NCBI RefSeq assembly: GCF_000423705.1 | Contig: NZ_AUIM01000010.1 | Span: 372,001-436,000, forward strand | DNA length: 64,000 nucleotides | Direction of reading: 5' to 3' | Source of the DNA: Stappia stellulata DSM 5886 | GTDB lineage: Bacteria > Pseudomonadota > Alphaproteobacteria > Rhizobiales > Stappiaceae | Shown here: positions 35,114 to 43,045 of the stretch, in pieces | Position numbering within the stretch: the stretch's first letter is position 1 | How the letters are laid out: each line of letters opens with the position of its first letter | Notes under the pieces: model-generated | The model's input: only the letters and a program-made list of their open reading frames with translations | The model's database searches: none | What the model was told of the DNA's origin: nothing | Made by a program: the position numbers and the translations under genes

Positions 35114-36612
35114 CAATCCTGCGGCGCGATACCGGCACGCAGCTCGAACTTCTTGACCTTGCCGGAGGGGTTGCGCGGCAAGGCGTCGACAACGAGCACG
35201 CGGGACGGCTTCTTGTAGGACGCAAGGTGCGCCTTGCAAAATCCGATGACGTCGGACGGGTCGAGATCCTCACCCGGCCGTGGCACGACGAAGGCCATCG
35301 GCGTTTCGCCCCACCGGGCGTCGGGAACGCCCACGACCGCGCTGTCGGCGATCCCGGGATGCGTGTTCAGGAGCTGTTCGATCTCAGCCGGATAGATGTT
35401 CTCGCCACCGGAGATGATCATCTCCTTCAGCCGGCCCTTGATATAGACGAACCCGTCCTCATCGATCGTTGCGAGATCGCCCGTGTGCAGCCAACCGTCG
35501 CGGATGGATTGCCGGGTGGCGGACTCGTCCTTGTAGTAGCCCAGCATGACGGTGTCGTCGCTCTGGATGATTTCGCCGACTTCGCCCGGCGCGATGTCGC
35601 GACCGTCGGGATGCACGATGCGCAGGCGGTTGGTCATCATGGGCTTGCCCACCGACCCCAGACGCGCCTCGGCATCCTCGGCGCGCAGCACGGTCGATGT
35701 CGAGGAGCATTCCGACAGGCCATACCCCTGCATGAGGGCAACGCCGAACATCTTCCGAAACAGCCGCATCGACCGTTCCGTCTCGGCCGCGCCGCCCGAC
35801 AGGCAAAGCCGCAAGGACGGCGCGGTGGCACCGCGCTCCTCCAGTTCGCCGATCAGCGCCTGCCACATCGCGGGTGCTGCAAACATGCAGGTAACCCCGT
35901 CCTCGACAAGGTGACGGCCGACCTCGCCCGGATCGAAGTGCTTCTGGAGAATGACGGTTCCGCCGATCAGCAACAGCGGCAAGGTACAGATCAGCGACCC
36001 TCCGGCATGGAAGATCGGCGCGCAGGTCAGCGTGATGTCGTCTCGCGTCAACGGAAAGTCCGCGATCTGGTTCTGCGCCGTCGCCAGAAGGTTGCGTTCC
36101 GACAGCATCGCGGCCTTGGGGCGCCCGGTCGTGCCGGAGGTGTGGATCATCAGCAGGCAGGCGTCCGGCGCCCGCCGTTCGTTCCCTTGCCGCGCTTGCG
36201 GCGCGGCATCGGGCGCCAGCCCCTGCGGTCCGCTTTCCACCCAGTGGCGAACGGCATCGGCGCGCGGCTTCACCGCCTCGACCATCTCGCCGAAATCGGC
36301 GGAATGAACGACGACATCGGCTTCCGAGTTCGCGAGCTGATAGACAATTTCATCGGCAACGAGGCGAAAATTGATCGGCACCAGAACCGCGCCCAATCGC
36401 GAACAGGCAAAGAGCAGCTCGAAGAAGGAAATGTCGTTGAAGCTCAAATGCGCGACCTTGTCGCCCTCGCCGACCCCCAAGGCGCCCAGGCGCTCGGCGG
36501 TGGCCGCGACCCGGGCGTTCAGCTGGCCATAAGTGACCTCCAGCGGCCCGCATCGAATGGCTGTCTTGTCGGCGAAACGGTCGCTCTGGCGTGCAAGGAT
36601 GGATGCAATCAT
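35113..36612 (-). CDS. AMP-forming acyl-CoA ligase
   Basis: Encodes 499 residues of the ANL superfamily: IHTSGTTGRPKAAML, GYGLSECSS, GWLHTGDLATID, GRLKEMIISGGENIYPAE and the C-terminal lysine in NPSGKVKKFEL. ATG 36612 is chosen; the frame stays open for over 130 codons upstream but that is the antisense of the CoA-transferase gene. It overlaps that gene by 4 bp. Together they would generate and exchange CoA thioesters of the regulon's substrate. Confidence 0.9.
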   Translation of the reverse strand: MIASILARQSDRFADKTAIRCGPLEVTYGQLNARVAATAERLGALGVGEGDKVAHLSFNDISFFELLFACSRLGAVLVPINFRLVADEIVYQLANSEADVVVHSADFGEMVEAVKPRADAVRHWVESGPQGLAPDAAPQARQGNERRAPDACLLMIHTSGTTGRPKAAMLSERNLLATAQNQIADFPLTRDDITLTCAPIFHAGGSLICTLPLLLIGGTVILQKHFDPGEVGRHLVEDGVTCMFAAPAMWQALIGELEERGATAPSLRLCLSGGAAETERSMRLFRKMFGVALMQGYGLSECSSTSTVLRAEDAEARLGSVGKPMMTNRLRIVHPDGRDIAPGEVGEIIQSDDTVMLGYYKDESATRQSIRDGWLHTGDLATIDEDGFVYIKGRLKEMIISGGENIYPAEIEQLLNTHPGIADSAVVGVPDARWGETPMAFVVPRPGEDLDPSDVIGFCKAHLASYKKPSRVLVVDALPRNPSGKVKKFELRAGIAPQD

Positions 36613-37769
36613 GTGGCGGGCTCCTCCCCGGAAGTCTGCGATGGATCGGGTTCGTCCTCGCCCGGCACAGGCGCGGCGCGGCGAACGGCGGCGGGCGTGG
36701 CGGACAAGGAAATCGGGTTGGCCAGATGGCGTTCGGTCCCGTAAACGCCATGCGTCGTCTGCGCGACCATGCCGCGCGCGGCTGCGTGGCCGCTCCCGAG
36801 CATGGCGTTCAGCGATTGCACGGCGGTCACGCACACGCTTTGGGGACCAAGCGTTTCTTCCCAGTGGTCGGCGGGTTCGGTGGCCAGAACGGCCGCGACA
36901 TCGGCCTTCACGCGCTCGGCCGTGTCCGCATCCAGCAGATCCGCCTCGCCATGACCGGGCAGGCCGATCGCGGCGCAGAACCGTTTCCAGAGCCAGGGCT
37001 CGAAACACGCGACGGCGACATAGCGACCGTCCCTGGCACGGTAAAGCGCGTAATGCGGATAGCTGCCCGAATAGAGCAACCCGCCGCGGCGCAAGTCCGC
37101 GCCGCCGTTCAACAGGTGAAAGGCCAGCGGATTGGCAAGGCCCATCGCCGTATCGAGAAAGGAGATATCGACGAACTGACCCTTGCCAAGCCTGTCGCGC
37201 GCCAGGAGCGCAAGCAGGATCCCGCTGACGGCGTGCATCGCGGCCCCACCGAAATCCGACAGAAAAAACAGCGGGATGACCGGCGGCGCCGCTTCACTTG
37301 AGCCGATCAGATCCAGCAGTCCGGCCTTGGCGATGAAGTTCAGGTCATGACCGCCCTGGTCCCCCATGGGGCTGCGTTGCCCGTAACCCGACAAAGCGCA
37401 ATACACCAGGCGTTCGTTGGCGGCGCACAACGTTTCATAGGCAATCCCGAGGCGCTGCGCCGTGCCGGGGCGGAAATCCTCGATCACGACGTCGGCCTCG
37501 GCCACGAGCGCCAGGAAGGTCTCGCGCTGTTTTGGAACGCGCAGGTTCAGCGTCAGGCTGCGCTTGTTGCGGTTCAACGCACGCGAGATCAGGTGCATCT
37601 GCGCCTCGAAACTCCAGATATCATCCTCCGGCGCAGGCCGGCGTACGCCGGTGTCGGCGGAGATCGACGTCACCTCCGCGCCGAAGTCCGCCAGATACAT
37701 CGAGGCCATCGCCGACGGGCCCAGCCGTCCGAGGTCGAGGACACGCAGTCCTTCCAGGGCTGTCGTCAT
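36609..37769 (-). CDS. Class III CoA transferase (CaiB/BaiF family)
   Basis: Encodes 386 residues. LRVLDLGRLGPSAMASMYLADFG, NRNKRSLTLNL and GGHDLNFIAKAGLLD are family features, the last including the Asp region of the active site; the branch resembles alpha-methylacyl-CoA racemase and related enzymes (VALLARDRLGKGQ-like LLALLARDRLGKGQ). It could be a CoA transferase or an acyl-CoA racemase. It is followed by the ligase with a 4-bp overlap and preceded by a VOC protein gene 27 bp away. Confidence 0.85.
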   Translation of the reverse strand: MTTALEGLRVLDLGRLGPSAMASMYLADFGAEVTSISADTGVRRPAPEDDIWSFEAQMHLISRALNRNKRSLTLNLRVPKQRETFLALVAEADVVIEDFRPGTAQRLGIAYETLCAANERLVYCALSGYGQRSPMGDQGGHDLNFIAKAGLLDLIGSSEAAPPVIPLFFLSDFGGAAMHAVSGILLALLARDRLGKGQFVDISFLDTAMGLANPLAFHLLNGGADLRRGGLLYSGSYPHYALYRARDGRYVAVACFEPWLWKRFCAAIGLPGHGEADLLDADTAERVKADVAAVLATEPADHWEETLGPQSVCVTAVQSLNAMLGSGHAAARGMVAQTTHGVYGTERHLANPISLSATPAAVRRAAPVPGEDEPDPSQTSGEEPAT

Positions 37770-37796
37770 CGCTTTTTTCCAACCGAGGGTACGAGG

Positions 37797-38216
37797 TTAG
37801 TCTTCCTGGGCCGCGGCCGTCGCAGGATGGGGCTCCGGGTAGGCAGCAAGCACAATCTGCAGCCCATGCGCCTTGGCGGGATGAAACGCGACCTCCCGCA
37901 ATGCGCCGAAGGTCACGTCGTTCACCGGCTCCAGCCCGTGGTCGCGAAAGTGGCTGACGGCCGCGTCCATGTCGGAGACCTTGAAGACGACGCAGAAGAC
38001 GCCCTCGCCGCGCGTCCTTGTGAATTTCTCGACGACGGATCCGGGGTGGCCTGCCACGAGTTCCAGGCCCTCGCGCGAGTAGCGGGCATCCATCCCGAGT
38101 TTGTCGTCGCTCAGCGGCGCATCGAAGCGGATGCCCAGCAACCCTTCGAAAAACCCCGCAGCTTCCCCGATGTCGCGCACGCCGAGCGCGACCCTGTCCA
38201 GTCGTTCAATCTTCAT
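37797..38216 (-). CDS. VOC family (glyoxalase / methylmalonyl-CoA epimerase-like) protein
   Basis: Encodes 139 residues with two beta-alpha-beta-beta-beta repeats of the vicinal oxygen chelate fold (DRVALGVRDIGEAAGFF and CVVFKVSDMDAAVSHF). The ATG at 38216 is preceded by GGAG six bases upstream; an ATG seven codons earlier is possible. Members include glyoxalase I, extradiol dioxygenases and methylmalonyl-CoA epimerase. The acyl-CoA context favours an epimerase-like or lyase role, not proven. Confidence 0.75.
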   Translation of the reverse strand: MKIERLDRVALGVRDIGEAAGFFEGLLGIRFDAPLSDDKLGMDARYSREGLELVAGHPGSVVEKFTRTRGEGVFCVVFKVSDMDAAVSHFRDHGLEPVNDVTFGALREVAFHPAKAHGLQIVLAAYPEPHPATAAAQED

Positions 38217-38242
38217 TCTCTGCTCCGCCGCCATCAAGGGGA

Positions 38243-38267
38243 GGCCGCCGGCTCGACGCAGGCGGCC
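38243..38267 (-). terminator. Stem-loop downstream of the TRAP binding-protein gene
   Basis: GGCCGCC (38243-38249) and GGCGGCC (38261-38267) form a perfect 7-bp stem with an 11-nt loop, extendable by neighbouring G and C runs. It lies between the binding-protein stop and the VOC start. There is no U-run, so it is more likely mRNA-stabilising or attenuating. Confidence 0.5.
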
Positions 38268-38278
38268 CCGGACATCGA

Positions 38279-39430
38279 TTACTGCCCGTAGGTCGCCAGA
38301 TCGACGTCGGACAGGATTTCGTCCCAGTAAAGCTGCGCGAGCTCCTCCGCAGTCGAAACGCCGTCAAGATGACCGCGCCATTCGGAAACCCGCGCGCGCA
38401 TCGCCGCGACGGTTTCCTCTCCGTTGCTGACGCCGAAGGTCTCCCTGTAGTAGCCAACGAGCGTGTCGATGTCCGTGTCGACAAAACCGCGCGTTGCCTC
38501 GACCAGGCTGGGAGCGGCCTGATGAAACCGGGCCTTGATCTCGCCGTTGCGGGATTTTTCCTTCAACTCCTGCAAGCCGTTCTCGTATTTCATCGAGATC
38601 TCTGCCGCCGCCGTCGCCGCTCCGCGCAGCAGCGCCTCGCGCTTGTCCAGGCTCAGACCGGCCCAGGTGTTCCGGTTCACCTGCGCCAGGGACGCGACAT
38701 AGATGCCACCGGGAACGCCGGTGGTGATGTCGGTCACCAGATCGCCCATGCCGAAATTGTAGACATCGGGAACCGAAAGGACGACGCAATCGATCAGGCC
38801 CTGACTCAAGGCTTCCAGCATCTCGTTGCCCGACACCGTGACCGGCGACGCCTCCATGGCCTGCGACCAGCGCGCCCAATAGGACCCGGAGATGCGCATG
38901 CGTGCGTTTTTCACGTCCGACAGCTCGACATGCGGCTTCGTGCAATTCAGCGAATAGGGCGTTGAAGCCGTTCCCACCGTGAAGACATTGTTCCGGGCGG
39001 CGAACTCCCGGTGGCACTCCGGACAGTCGTTGATGATGAAATCCGTCATAGCGGCGCCATAGAGGACACCCTGCATCTCCTGCGAAAGGTCCTCCTCCTG
39101 CAACAGGATCATCGCGGTTTCCATCGCCAGGTTGGCGTGGGGATACTCCCTGGGAAACAGCGTGGTCATCAGCGCGCCGATGTCGGCCAGACCCGAGGAA
39201 ATCCCGTCGGACGTCTCCATGAGATTGAGCAAGGAGAGCGGAAAGGTGCGCACCTTCAACGCGCCGCCGGAGTTTTCCTTGACCGTCTCGGCAAACACAT
39301 TTGCGCCGATATCGAAGTAAGACCCCGGCGGGTGCCCATAGGCAAAGCGCAGGGTTTCCGCATTCGCCATCGCTGTGCCGGCGAGCCATACGGCCCCCGC
39401 CATCGCCGCGAGCCTGTTCATCTTGATCAT
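38279..39430 (-). CDS. TRAP transporter solute-binding protein (DctP family)
   Basis: Encodes 383 residues. A signal peptide (MIKMNRLAAMAG..., cleavage likely after AMANA) is followed by the DctP fold, with the Arg-containing ligand segment NARMRISGSYWARW and LSQGLIDCVVLS. A CxxC motif occurs in INDCPECHREF. GGGAGGGG precedes ATG 39430. It is separated from the dctQM genes at 31462-33346 by four other genes and lies at the far end of the opposite arm, but both arms carry the same operator, so they should be expressed together. Confidence 0.88.
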   Translation of the reverse strand: MIKMNRLAAMAGAVWLAGTAMANAETLRFAYGHPPGSYFDIGANVFAETVKENSGGALKVRTFPLSLLNLMETSDGISSGLADIGALMTTLFPREYPHANLAMETAMILLQEEDLSQEMQGVLYGAAMTDFIINDCPECHREFAARNNVFTVGTASTPYSLNCTKPHVELSDVKNARMRISGSYWARWSQAMEASPVTVSGNEMLEALSQGLIDCVVLSVPDVYNFGMGDLVTDITTGVPGGIYVASLAQVNRNTWAGLSLDKREALLRGAATAAAEISMKYENGLQELKEKSRNGEIKARFHQAAPSLVEATRGFVDTDIDTLVGYYRETFGVSNGEETVAAMRARVSEWRGHLDGVSTAEELAQLYWDEILSDVDLATYGQ

Positions 39431-39472
39431 GGTCCCCTCCCTCATTGCAGTCCGACGCCGTTCACGACGGCA

Positions 39473-39499
39473 AAGTCAATTGCTTTATACAATTGACTT
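39473..39499. promoter_or_regulatory. 27-bp inverted repeat, regulon site C (best conserved)
   Basis: AAGTCAATTG-N7-CAATTGACTT, perfect 10-bp arms, 43 bp upstream of the binding-protein start. It is the most symmetric of the three copies and defines the consensus for sites A and B. Confidence 0.75.
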
Positions 39500-39630
39500 A
39501 GACAAATTTGCAATGGGCAACGACACGATCCGCTGCCGCGGCGGGACCGTGGGAAAGACATCCGATGAATTGAAACGAAGATACGACCTGCTTCAGGAAG
39601 CGCAGGACGGCTCCCGCAGCAGAGCTGGCG

Positions 39631-40245
39631 TCACATGAATGCCGAGGACACCGCCCAGAGGCCGAAACCGATCAGCACGATCCCGGACAGACGGGAGATC
39701 CACTGCGCAAAGGCGGGTGGAAGGCGATGACGGGCAAGCGCGACGCCACCGCTCAGCAGGCTCCACCAGAGCATCGACCCGAAAAACACGCCGGCCACGA
39801 CCAGCGCGGCGTCGGCCGCAGTGGCGGTCGATGCAAGCCCCAATCCGGCAAAGAGTGCGGCAAAGGACAACACCGTCATCGGGTTCGTGATCGTCAGGAG
39901 AAAGGTGGTCGCCGTCGTCCCGACCAGATCGCGGGAGGCGACCCGTGGCGTCGCCCCCGGCACTTTCGGCGCGAAACCTTGCCAGCCGAGCCAGAGCATG
40001 AAGGCCCCGCCCAGCAGACGAAGCGGCGTGTCGATCGCCGTTAGCGCGGAGGCGAAGGCGGCAAACCCGGCGGCCGCCAGAATGGCATAGACGCCGTCGG
40101 CCAGCGCCGTTCCCAGCCCCCCGGCCGCGCCTGCGGCAAAGCCGCTTTCCAGCGTGCGGTTAATGCAAAGCGCGCCGATCGGTCCAAGCGGCGCCGCAAT
40201 CGCCAACCCGAGAAACAGGCTTTTGAAAAACAGTATCCCGTCCAT
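39631..40245 (-). CDS. LysE/RhtB family amino-acid exporter
   Basis: Encodes 204 residues with six hydrophobic segments. The family start FLGLAIAAPLGPIGALCINRTL and the NPMTVLSF motif are present. LysE/RhtB proteins export amino acids or their analogues. The start codon shares one base with the stop of the upstream Lrp gene (TGATG), so the regulator and exporter are coupled, the classic arrangement for amino-acid-sensing export control. Confidence 0.88.
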   Translation of the reverse strand: MDGILFFKSLFLGLAIAAPLGPIGALCINRTLESGFAAGAAGGLGTALADGVYAILAAAGFAAFASALTAIDTPLRLLGGAFMLWLGWQGFAPKVPGATPRVASRDLVGTTATTFLLTITNPMTVLSFAALFAGLGLASTATAADAALVVAGVFFGSMLWWSLLSGGVALARHRLPPAFAQWISRLSGIVLIGFGLWAVSSAFM

Positions 40246-40697
40246 CAGGCGTCGTCTTTCCTGACAAGGGCGCCGGGCACAGGCGACGACAGGGCCAGGA
40301 CCGTCTCGCTGCGGCCGACGAAACGGCGGGACTTGAGGTCGGCCAGAAACGGCTCGATCCGCGTCGTGTCGCCCACGCGCAGCTTGATCAGGTAGGACCA
40401 GGCGCCGGTGACGTGGTGACACTCGAGAATGAGGGGATGCGCGGCCGCGTAGGCGCGAAACGCATCTTCGTCCGCATCGTCGCGAAGCGCGATCCAGACG
40501 AAGACCAGGGTCTGCATGCCGGTCTGGACGGGATCCAGATCGACGGTGAAGCGGCGAATGACCCCGGAGGCCGTCAGACGCCGCACACGCTCGTTCACAC
40601 TGGACGGCGACAGCCCGACAGACGCGCCGATATCGGCCAGCGACCGCTTTGCGTCGGCAGAAAGGAGATCGATGATTTTCGTGTCAATTGCATCCAT
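40245..40697 (-). CDS. Lrp/AsnC family regulator
   Basis: Encodes 150 residues. An N-terminal helix-turn-helix (about 5-55; LADIGASVGLSPSSVNERVRRL) precedes a RAM/AsnC effector domain (about 65-145) that senses amino acids. It sits directly upstream of the LysE-type exporter and likely activates it when its amino acid accumulates. A long AT-rich palindrome in front of it (40702-40743) fits autoregulation. Confidence 0.9.
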   Translation of the reverse strand: MDAIDTKIIDLLSADAKRSLADIGASVGLSPSSVNERVRRLTASGVIRRFTVDLDPVQTGMQTLVFVWIALRDDADEDAFRAYAAAHPLILECHHVTGAWSYLIKLRVGDTTRIEPFLADLKSRRFVGRSETVLALSSPVPGALVRKDDA

Positions 40698-40701
40698 TTC
40701 C

Positions 40702-40743
40702 GAAAAATATGCAGCACATGTGGCAATGTAAACGATATTTTTC
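40702..40743. promoter_or_regulatory. AT-rich inverted repeat upstream of the Lrp gene
   Basis: GAAAAATAT (40702-40710) and ATATTTTTC (40735-40743) are perfect 9-bp arms around a 24-bp centre that contains the palindrome ACATGT. It lies 5 bp upstream of the lrp start. Lrp-family proteins favour such AT-rich repeated sites, so this is a likely autoregulatory region. Confidence 0.5.
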
Positions 40744-40816
40744 TATAGCGACGCATTTGACCGCATTTTCAGCGCGCCCGGCCGGGACCTCCGAGACGGC
40801 ACGCGCCGAAGCGCGC

Positions 40817-42142
40817 TCAGCCCGCCACGGCTGCATCCACCGCGTATCCCAGCCTCTCCACAATGAGGTCGACCGTCTCACTGTCCACGCCATAAGGCGG
40901 CGCCAGAAGCACGTGATCGCCGGACACGCCGTCGATGGTGCCGGCGCCCGGGTACACCATCAGCCCGAGCGTCATGGCTTCCCGCTTGATCTGCGCGCCG
41001 ATACGCCGCTGGGATGCAAAGGGCGTCTTGTCGTCGCGATGCTCGACCAGCTCGATCGCCTGGAGAAGCCCGCGCCCCCGCACATCGCCGACATGGGGAT
41101 GATTGCCGAAACGCGCCTCGAGCCGGTCGCGCAGCTGTGCGCCACGCGCAACGACATTCGCCAGCAGGTCATCGTCGCGGATCACCTGCTGGACCGCGAG
41201 CGCGGCCGCACAGGCAAGCGGATGAGCGGAATAGGTGTGCCCATGCACGAAACTGCCGCTGCCCTCCACGATGGTCCGATAGACATTGTCCGTGCACATC
41301 ACGGCCGCGATCGGCTGGTAGCCACCGCCCAGCCCCTTGGCGAGCGTGAGGATATCCGGCGCGACACCCTCCTGTTCACAGGCGAGAAAGCTCCCGGTCC
41401 GCCCCGCGCCGCACATCACCTCATCCAGGATGAGAAGAATACCGTAGCGGTCGCAAATCTCGCGGATACGGCGGAAATACCCGGCCTCGGCCGTAACGGC
41501 GCCAGCCGTGGCGCCAACGACCGTCTCGGCCAGGAACGCGACGACGTTCTGCGGGCCAAGCTCGAGGACCTTTTCCTCCAGAAGGTTTGCGGCGCGCAGC
41601 GCATAGTCTTCCGCGCTTTCCCCGTCCCGGGCGTAGCGATAGGCAAAGCACGGCTCGATCTTGGGTTCATCGAGCAGAAACGGCCCGTAGGGCTTGCGCC
41701 GGGGCGGGTTTCCACCGACCGACAGCGCGCCCAAAGTGTTGCCGTGGTAGCTCTGATGCCGGGAGATCACCAGCTTCCGCGAGGGTTCGCCACGCTCCAG
41801 ATGATACTGGCGCGCCATCTTGATCGCCGCCTCGATCGCCTCGGAGCCGCTTCCCACGAAATAGACCTTGTCGAGCGGCAGCGGCGTCGCATCGCACAGG
41901 TGATCGGCAAGGGCTTCGGCCGCGTGCGAAGTGAAAAAACTCGTATGCGCGTAGCTGATCTCGGCCATCTGGCGCTGAATGGCTTCCTGGACGCGCATGT
42001 CGCCATGCCCGATACAGGAGACGGCCGCGCCGCCGCAGGCGTCGATATAGCGCTTGCCGCTGTCATCCGTGACGTAGGCGCCACTCCCCTGCACCGCAAC
42101 GGGAAGGACGCTCTTCGGAGAGCGATGAAACACATGGGTCAT
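40817..42142 (-). CDS. Class III PLP aminotransferase (omega-aminotransferase family)
   Basis: Encodes 441 residues of fold-type I, class III. The substrate/cofactor motifs are FVGSGSEAIEAAIKMAR, SYHGNTLGALS, LILDEVMCGAGRTG and the PLP lysine in LTLAKGLGGGYQP. Members act on terminal amines or beta-/omega-amino acids. It lies last in a minus-strand operon with a TRAP transporter, an M81 peptidase and an RpiR regulator, so the imported compound probably carries or releases an amine. The gap to the RpiR gene is only 14 bp. Confidence 0.88.
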   Translation of the reverse strand: MTHVFHRSPKSVLPVAVQGSGAYVTDDSGKRYIDACGGAAVSCIGHGDMRVQEAIQRQMAEISYAHTSFFTSHAAEALADHLCDATPLPLDKVYFVGSGSEAIEAAIKMARQYHLERGEPSRKLVISRHQSYHGNTLGALSVGGNPPRRKPYGPFLLDEPKIEPCFAYRYARDGESAEDYALRAANLLEEKVLELGPQNVVAFLAETVVGATAGAVTAEAGYFRRIREICDRYGILLILDEVMCGAGRTGSFLACEQEGVAPDILTLAKGLGGGYQPIAAVMCTDNVYRTIVEGSGSFVHGHTYSAHPLACAAALAVQQVIRDDDLLANVVARGAQLRDRLEARFGNHPHVGDVRGRGLLQAIELVEHRDDKTPFASQRRIGAQIKREAMTLGLMVYPGAGTIDGVSGDHVLLAPPYGVDSETVDLIVERLGYAVDAAVAG

Positions 42143-42156
42143 TTACAAGATCTCTG

Positions 42157-43041
42157 TTATCGGGCGCGCTTGTGCGCGTGGTAGGAACCGGAGGCGTAGA
42201 GCTGCTCTTCGATACGGCCGATCCGCTCCATGGCCGTGTCCTGCAACTCCGTCAGCATGGCGGCGGCAAGCCCCTCGACCACGCCGACCGCGGAAATGAT
42301 GGAGGGGAAAAAGGACGGACTTTCGGCGGAGAAAAGCAGACTTGTTGCGGCATGCGGTTGCAGCGGCGTTGCGCGGCTGTCGCTGAGGCTGATGAGCTTT
42401 GCCCCGGAGGTACGGACCCCCTCGGCGATCAGGTCGATCTCGCGCGCATAGGGCTGGAAGTTGATCGACAGCACCGCGTCGCGCTCCGTCAGCATCGCAA
42501 GATCGGCGACCAGAGACGAGCCTTCGGTCCCGAGCAGCTCCACGTTCGGCCGCAGCATCTTGCACAGATAGGTGAAGGTGAGCCCCGGCCCGCGACAGCT
42601 CATGAACGCGGCCACATAGATGCGCTCGGCATGCGCAAGGGTCCTTGCCGCGGCTGCAATGTCTTGCGGCGTATTGCTTTCCACCGCATAGGCGAGGCTC
42701 GCCTCCTGGGCCCGGAACGTTTCACCCAGAAGCCCCGCGCCCTTGTCCTGCTGCACGGCCGCGACCGCCTTGTCGGCATAGCGGGCCGGACCGGTGCGGA
42801 AACTGTCGGCGTAAAGCGCCCTGAGCTCCGACCAGTCGGCATATCCCAGCGTGCGGGCGAGCCGCACAAGCGTCGCCGGCGCGACGCCGGCGCGGTTGGC
42901 GATCTCGCGCATCGACAGAAGAACCACGTCGTCTGGATGATCGACCAGATAACGCGCGCCATCTGCCAGCCTGCGCGGCAGGGCGTCGATCCGGCCGATC
43001 ATCAGCTGGGTCAGGGCTTCAGGGGACGGTGCCTTCGCCAT
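42157..43041 (-). CDS. MurR/RpiR family regulator (HTH + SIS domain)
   Basis: Encodes 294 residues. The N-terminal HTH_6 domain (about 1-77; LLSMREIANRAGVAPATLVRLARTLGY in two parts) is followed by a SIS domain (about 120-270; AERIYVAAFMSCRGPG, VLSINFQPYAREI). Most relatives bind sugar phosphates, but those next to TRAP and amino-acid genes also occur. It is inside the operon it probably controls, four bases after the dctM stop on the same strand. Confidence 0.87.
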   Translation of the reverse strand: MAKAPSPEALTQLMIGRIDALPRRLADGARYLVDHPDDVVLLSMREIANRAGVAPATLVRLARTLGYADWSELRALYADSFRTGPARYADKAVAAVQQDKGAGLLGETFRAQEASLAYAVESNTPQDIAAAARTLAHAERIYVAAFMSCRGPGLTFTYLCKMLRPNVELLGTEGSSLVADLAMLTERDAVLSINFQPYAREIDLIAEGVRTSGAKLISLSDSRATPLQPHAATSLLFSAESPSFFPSIISAVGVVEGLAAAMLTELQDTAMERIGRIEEQLYASGSYHAHKRAR

Positions 43042-43045
43042 GATG

